From VBAS01 sp044867875 (GTDB taxonomy: Bacteria > Bacteroidota > Bacteroidia > Chitinophagales > Chitinophagaceae): a stretch of DNA of 10,591 nucleotides. Below are positions 7,883 through 10,591 of the stretch, one piece after another; the first letter of the stretch is position 1; each line of letters begins with the position of its first letter. The DNA is taken from NCBI GenBank assembly GCA_044867875.1, contig JBIOVR010000074.1:1-10591 (forward strand), written 5' to 3'. The notes beneath the pieces were generated by a model. The model was not told the DNA's origin. It worked only from the letters and a program-made list of their open reading frames with translations, and searched no databases. A program made the translations under genes and the position numbers.

Positions 7883-8416
7883 ATGAAAAAAATTATAACA
7901 TTACTCTTTCTAAGTTTAAGCGTCTTATGCGATGCTCAAAATGCAAGTGTTAAAAAATCGGTCTTTGGTATCCAAACTGGCTTTTTAGGAATTTGGATCC
8001 ATAATGAATCCAAATTATCCAAAACAATAGCATTGAGAAGTGAAATAGGATTAGACGCCGGAATTTTGTTTACAGATTTTGAAGGCAGATCCGGATTTTT
8101 ATTGGCGCCTGTTTTAACATTAGAACCCAGGTTTTATTACAATTTGAATAAAAGAAATTCAAAATTAAAAGACATAAGCAATAACAGCGGAACTTTTATT
8201 TCGCTTAAAACAAGTTATCATCCGGATTGGTTTGTGATTTCTGATATTACGGATCATATAACTAGCGACATTTCATTTATTCCTACCTGGGGGATAAGAC
8301 GAAACATCGGAGTCCATTTTAATTATGAAGCCGGAGCAGGGATCGGCTATAGATTTTTTAGTAATGAAAGTGAAGCAGTAGGAAATTTACATTTGAGAAT
8401 CGGATATGTATTCTAA
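7883..8416 (+). CDS. Small exported beta-barrel-like protein, function unknown
   Basis: A 177-residue protein of unknown function. Residues 1-19 form a signal peptide (MKKIITLLFLSLSVLCDAQ). Cys16 is not in a good lipobox, because the residue before it is Leu, so cleavage after AQ is more likely than lipidation. The mature part alternates polar and hydrophobic residues, is rich in Gly and aromatics, and shows barrel-type strands (ALRSEIGLDAGILF, VLTLEPRFYYNL, FNYEAGAGIGYRFF). It ends in LHLRIGYVF, with the terminal Phe typical of outer-membrane barrels. The length suits a small eight-strand-like barrel, though that is an inference. Its stop lies 1 nt before the start of the DNA glycosylase gene, so the two are probably cotranscribed and translationally coupled. 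No convincing promoter motif was found in the 114-bp upstream spacer. Confidence 0.8.
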   Translation: MKKIITLLFLSLSVLCDAQNASVKKSVFGIQTGFLGIWIHNESKLSKTIALRSEIGLDAGILFTDFEGRSGFLLAPVLTLEPRFYYNLNKRNSKLKDISNNSGTFISLKTSYHPDWFVISDITDHITSDISFIPTWGIRRNIGVHFNYEAGAGIGYRFFSNESEAVGNLHLRIGYVF

Positions 8417-8417
8417 T

Positions 8418-8858
8418 ATGAGATTATGGTCTATTCATCCAAAATATCTTGACGCAAAAGGGCTTGTCGCCCTATGGCGGGAAACACTTTTGGCTAAACA
8501 CGTTTTGGAAGGAAAAACAAAAGGATATAAAAATCATCCTCAACTTAATAGATTTAAGAGATCAAAAAAACCTCTTGATTCTATTAATAATTATTTAGCA
8601 GCTATTCACCAGGAAGCGCTGAGCAGGCAATATAATTTTGATAAGCAAAAAATAGATTGGAACTTTCTTCCCGCTTCTTTACTCGTTACAAAAGGGCAAA
8701 TACAATATGAATCAGTTCATTTTCTTAAGAAGGTCAAAGTAAGAGATCCAAAAAAATATAAAGAATTAAAGACTCTATTGTCATTTGACCCACATCCTCT
8801 ATTTAACCTCATTGATGGCGATATTGAGGACTGGGAAATAATTACCCCTGATAACTAG
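8418..8858 (+). CDS. Pyrimidine dimer DNA glycosylase / AP lyase (T4 endonuclease V family)
   Basis: A 146-residue member of the Pyr_excise family, which starts base excision at UV-induced pyrimidine dimers by cutting the glycosidic bond and then the strand. The family pattern is clear: MRLWSIHPKYLDAKGLVALWRE at the N-terminus and GYKNHPQLNRF at about 36-46. T4 endonuclease V uses the alpha-amino group of its processed N-terminus (Thr2) with Arg3, Arg22 and Glu23. Here Met1, Arg2, Arg21 and Glu22 fall on those positions with a uniform offset of one. This fit decides the start: ATG 8418, not the in-frame ATG 8406, which would add four residues and bury the nucleophile. The ATG follows the stop of the beta-barrel gene by 1 nt, suggesting translational coupling. 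The protein should be cytosolic. Family call strong; substrate range inferred. Confidence 0.9.
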   Translation: MRLWSIHPKYLDAKGLVALWRETLLAKHVLEGKTKGYKNHPQLNRFKRSKKPLDSINNYLAAIHQEALSRQYNFDKQKIDWNFLPASLLVTKGQIQYESVHFLKKVKVRDPKKYKELKTLLSFDPHPLFNLIDGDIEDWEIITPDN

Positions 8859-8864
8859 GACATC

Positions 8865-8889
8865 GCATAACAAGATGCTTCTGTTATGC
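8865..8889. other. Perfect 8-bp hairpin after the DNA glycosylase gene
   Basis: GCATAACA (8865-8872) and TGTTATGC (8882-8889) are exact inverted complements around a 9-nt loop. It starts 6 bp past the stop codon. No T-run follows, so it is not a standard intrinsic terminator; it could protect the mRNA 3' end or mark a boundary. Confidence 0.6.
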
Positions 8890-8977
8890 TGGTTGAAGAA
8901 TAAATCTCACCAAAAGAATTTAACTTCAACATTAGTTTCTCAATCGGCTTCATTTACTCACTACTAAAACCAAAACC

Positions 8978-9286
8978 ATGCGAATAGTACAAGTGGTTTC
9001 AAAGCCCGATCATGAAAATCTTTATTCTTTGATCAAGAAAAAAGAAATCGAATTAAGACGAAACAAGCGGGGCACTTTGCATCCTGTAAAACCGAATCGA
9101 TGGAAACATGTAACCTATAAAGGCTTTATTGATTTTTATAAAGCAAATAAAGACATTTCAATTTTCGAGTTGAAACAAAAATCAACTGAAAGTAATGACT
9201 GGCAACTTCTGCATTCATTCCTTGGTTTCCTGGACAGGCACTTTCATAAAGACATAGAATCGATAACCATTTTATATCGTGATTAA
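8978..9286 (+). CDS. Conserved-looking hypothetical protein, 102 residues
   Basis: I do not recognise a named family. The protein is soluble, basic and without a signal peptide or membrane segment. It opens with MRIVQVVSKPDHENLYSLIK, has a charged Lys/Arg-rich helix-like stretch at about 18-32, a tryptophan-containing middle (NRWKHVTYKG, about 41-50), then a helix-rich end with SNDWQLLHSFLGFLDRHFHK at about 72-91. The ordered mix of Trp, His and hydrophobic positions looks like a folded domain rather than a chance frame. The start at ATG 8978 is the first in frame and follows an AT/AC-rich leader. It sits 119 bp after the DNA glycosylase and may be transcribed separately, since a hairpin lies between. 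RNA or DNA binding would be a guess from its charge only. Confidence 0.72.
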   Translation: MRIVQVVSKPDHENLYSLIKKKEIELRRNKRGTLHPVKPNRWKHVTYKGFIDFYKANKDISIFELKQKSTESNDWQLLHSFLGFLDRHFHKDIESITILYRD

Positions 9287-9309
9287 CCTTTTATATTAAT
9301 AACAGGTAT

Positions 9310-9344
9310 GAAGTTTGAATCATTTTTTAAAAAAGAATAACTTC
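9310..9344. other. Imperfect hairpin with T6A6 core ahead of the DUF4251 gene
   Basis: GAAGTT (9310-9315) pairs with AACTTC (9339-9344) around an interior that includes the palindrome TTTTTTAAAAAA (9323-9334). It lies between the 102-residue gene and the DUF4251 start. It might end the upstream transcript or be a bent A/T tract near a promoter; neither is shown. A 10-codon frame from ATG 9308 runs through it and is probably meaningless. Confidence 0.35.
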
Positions 9345-9362
9345 AAATTAAAAAGTAATGTT

Positions 9363-9863
9363 ATGAACCAAATAAAAAACAAACAACTTATACTATTGAC
9401 AGGTTGCTTTTTAATGTTAGTTTTTTTTACCCTCAGTTCATTCGTCAGGAAAGCATCTTTCCCTGTTATTCAAGATGAAATAGCACAAGCCATCGATAAT
9501 GACAGGTGGGATTTTACAGCAGAATATGCTCAACCGCTTTCCGGGCAAAAAAGATATCTCACCGGCAGTTACTATGTACACTTTCGTAAGGATACATTGA
9601 TCGTTGCGTTACCTTATTATGGCAGACTCAATTCTACTGCCGGAGCCAGTAACCAGGACCCGCTGGATTTTAAATCCACAAATTTCAAATTAAGCAAAGA
9701 AAAAAGAAAAAAAGGCGGTTGGTATGTAACCATCAAACCCTCCAATTCCGAAGTTCAATCTATGAACTTTACTTTTTTTGATAATGGCACTGCACAGGCA
9801 AATTTTACAATGACAAATCGCAGCGCAATCGATTTTTCCGGAAAGATTGCGCCAGTTAAATGA
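9363..9863 (+). CDS. Exported DUF4251-family protein
   Basis: A 166-residue protein matching the DUF4251 pattern of Bacteroidota; its function is unknown. The start is ATG 9363, giving a hydrophobic export segment at about 8-28 (QLILLTGCFLMLVFFTLSSF). A longer frame from a TTG at 9315 would put 16 polar residues in front of it and is unlikely. The domain follows from about residue 40: RWDFTAEYAQPLSGQKRYLTG, a central LPYYGRLNSTAG at about 82-93 (the family's LPYFGR-like hallmark), KGGWYVTIKP, and a last FSGKIAPV. Such proteins are predicted all-beta, exported and sometimes lipidated. Cys11 is too early and in the wrong context for a lipobox, so I expect signal-peptidase I cleavage or anchoring. 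The next gene starts 52 bp downstream, so cotranscription is possible. Confidence 0.82.
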   Translation: MNQIKNKQLILLTGCFLMLVFFTLSSFVRKASFPVIQDEIAQAIDNDRWDFTAEYAQPLSGQKRYLTGSYYVHFRKDTLIVALPYYGRLNSTAGASNQDPLDFKSTNFKLSKEKRKKGGWYVTIKPSNSEVQSMNFTFFDNGTAQANFTMTNRSAIDFSGKIAPVK

Positions 9864-9915
9864 TCACAGGTTAAACAAAACTTGAATTATTACTGGTTGT
9901 ACATAAATTCGCTGT

Positions 9916-10494
9916 ATGACCAAAACCCGTCTTGAAGCATTCAGCGATGCAGTCATTGCAATTATCATCACCATCATGGTACTGGAATTAAAAGTGCCGC
10001 ATGATACAAGCTTTGATGCATTGATGAAACTATGGCCCGTATTTTTGAGTTATGCTGTTAGCTTTCTAATGCTAGGTATCTATTGGGGCAATCACCATCA
10101 TCTTGTTCATACTATTAAAGAAGTTAGGGGTGGCATTTTATGGGCCAATCTTCATTTGCTTTTTTGGCTTTCGCTTGTTCCATTTGCCACCGCGTGGATG
10201 GGAGAAAATCATTTTGAGAAAAACACACTTGCAACTTATGCGCTATTATTAGACCTCTGCGGTATCGCTTATTATATTTTGTTGCTCGTGATCAAAGATT
10301 GCAATCGCGATAATGCCGCTTTACTTGAGGTGCTGAAAAAGCAATCAAAAAAAGGAACGCTGTCCTGCATAATTTATACAGCAGCTATCGGCCTGTCATT
10401 TGTTAGTGCATTGATTGGAGGGATCCTTATTATTCTTGTCGCGATCATGTGGCTGATACCCGATAGAAATATTGAAAGATCATTGAAAGAATAA
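9916..10494 (+). CDS. TMEM175/DUF1211-family membrane protein (putative K+ channel)
   Basis: A 192-residue multi-pass protein of the prokaryotic TMEM175 family, members of which form tetrameric potassium-permeable channels with pore-lining isoleucine/leucine rings on helix 1. The signature RLEAFSDAVIAIIITIMVLELKVP occupies residues 5-28, including the conserved FSD (9-11). About six hydrophobic helices follow, near 10-26, 38-57, 72-94, 106-126, 150-172 and 164-181 (the last two close together). The HHHLVHTI loop at about 60-67 follows helix 2, and the C-terminus is short and charged. Length is normal, and ATG 9916 is the only sensible start because the signature begins five residues later. 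It may share a transcript with the DUF4251 gene 52 bp upstream. A decayed relative lies at 3820-4130. Family assignment firm; ion selectivity inferred from relatives only. Confidence 0.9.
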   Translation: MTKTRLEAFSDAVIAIIITIMVLELKVPHDTSFDALMKLWPVFLSYAVSFLMLGIYWGNHHHLVHTIKEVRGGILWANLHLLFWLSLVPFATAWMGENHFEKNTLATYALLLDLCGIAYYILLLVIKDCNRDNAALLEVLKKQSKKGTLSCIIYTAAIGLSFVSALIGGILIILVAIMWLIPDRNIERSLKE

Positions 10495-10502
10495 GCTATT
10501 CA

Positions 10503-10591
10503 TTATTGAAAACCCTTTACATAATTATAGATAGCCTCCTGTGAAGCATGCGATGTTTCATTTACAGCAGGTATTTTCTCATTGGACAGAT
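10503..10591 (-). CDS. C-terminal end of a minus-strand gene entering from the right edge (possible)
   Basis: On the minus strand 28 codons run without interruption from the window edge to a TAA at 10503-10505, reading LSNEKIPAVNETSHASQEAI and ending YNYVKGFQ. Codon choice looks like the neighbouring genes, and the stop lies 8 bp from the stop of the convergent TMEM175 gene, a sensible arrangement. I cannot name a family from so short a tail. A run of this length free of stops occurs by chance about one time in four, so confidence is limited. Confidence 0.42.
   Translation of the reverse strand, partial: LSNEKIPAVNETSHASQEAIYNYVKGFQ

Noticed and set aside
8865..8889. Integron attC recombination site
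   Set aside because: The arms match the attC core boxes only with a mismatch in each, the 9-nt loop is far too short for a second box pair, no integrase is present and neighbouring genes show no cassette-like array.
7883..10494. A defence or secretion island made of the row of small plus-strand genes
   Set aside because: The genes belong to unrelated families (barrel protein, dimer glycosylase, DUF4251, TMEM175), spacers vary from 1 to 119 bp, and no nuclease-effector, toxin-immunity or mobility gene pair is seen.

Overview
This 10.6 kb window looks like a chromosomal segment from a Bacteroidota bacterium, most likely a Chitinophagaceae/Sphingobacteriia-type genome. The evidence is a large TonB-linked receptor of the carboxypeptidase-regulatory-domain plus OMP_b-brl_3 type, a DUF4251 protein, an AT-rich base composition, and no clear Shine-Dalgarno sequences ahead of the starts. 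The family calls come from recognising sequence motifs by eye; no database search was run.

Layout from left to right. Positions 1-2756 (minus) hold an outer-membrane beta-barrel receptor whose C-terminus runs off the left edge. Diverging from it is a DUF6159-like multi-pass membrane protein (2884-3711, plus) followed by a clear intrinsic terminator. The stretch 3769-4130 is the wreck of a TMEM175/DUF1211-family channel gene, with one frameshift and a large internal deletion. Its stop codon abuts the stop of a minus-strand long-chain acyl-CoA synthetase (4131-5768). Diverging from the synthetase is a secreted gamma-glutamyltransferase-fold hydrolase (5891-7768). It keeps the autoprocessing threonine but has lost the residues that bind a gamma-glutamyl substrate.

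The right third is a series of short plus-strand genes: a small exported beta-barrel protein (7883-8416), a pyrimidine-dimer DNA glycosylase of the T4 endonuclease V family 1 nt behind it (8418-8858), a 102-residue protein of unknown function (8978-9286), an exported DUF4251 protein (9363-9863) and an intact TMEM175/DUF1211 channel-like protein (9916-10494). A convergent minus-strand gene appears to enter from the right edge (10503-10591).

No pathway links all these genes. The window reads as a mosaic of unrelated housekeeping and envelope genes with short intergenic repeats and hairpins. I see no CRISPR array, tRNA, rRNA, transposase or phage genes, and no convincing new multi-gene system. 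The points most worth a second look are the altered active site of the GGT-like enzyme, the inferred N-terminal-methionine chemistry of the DNA glycosylase, and the decayed TMEM175 gene lying about 6 kb from an intact relative.
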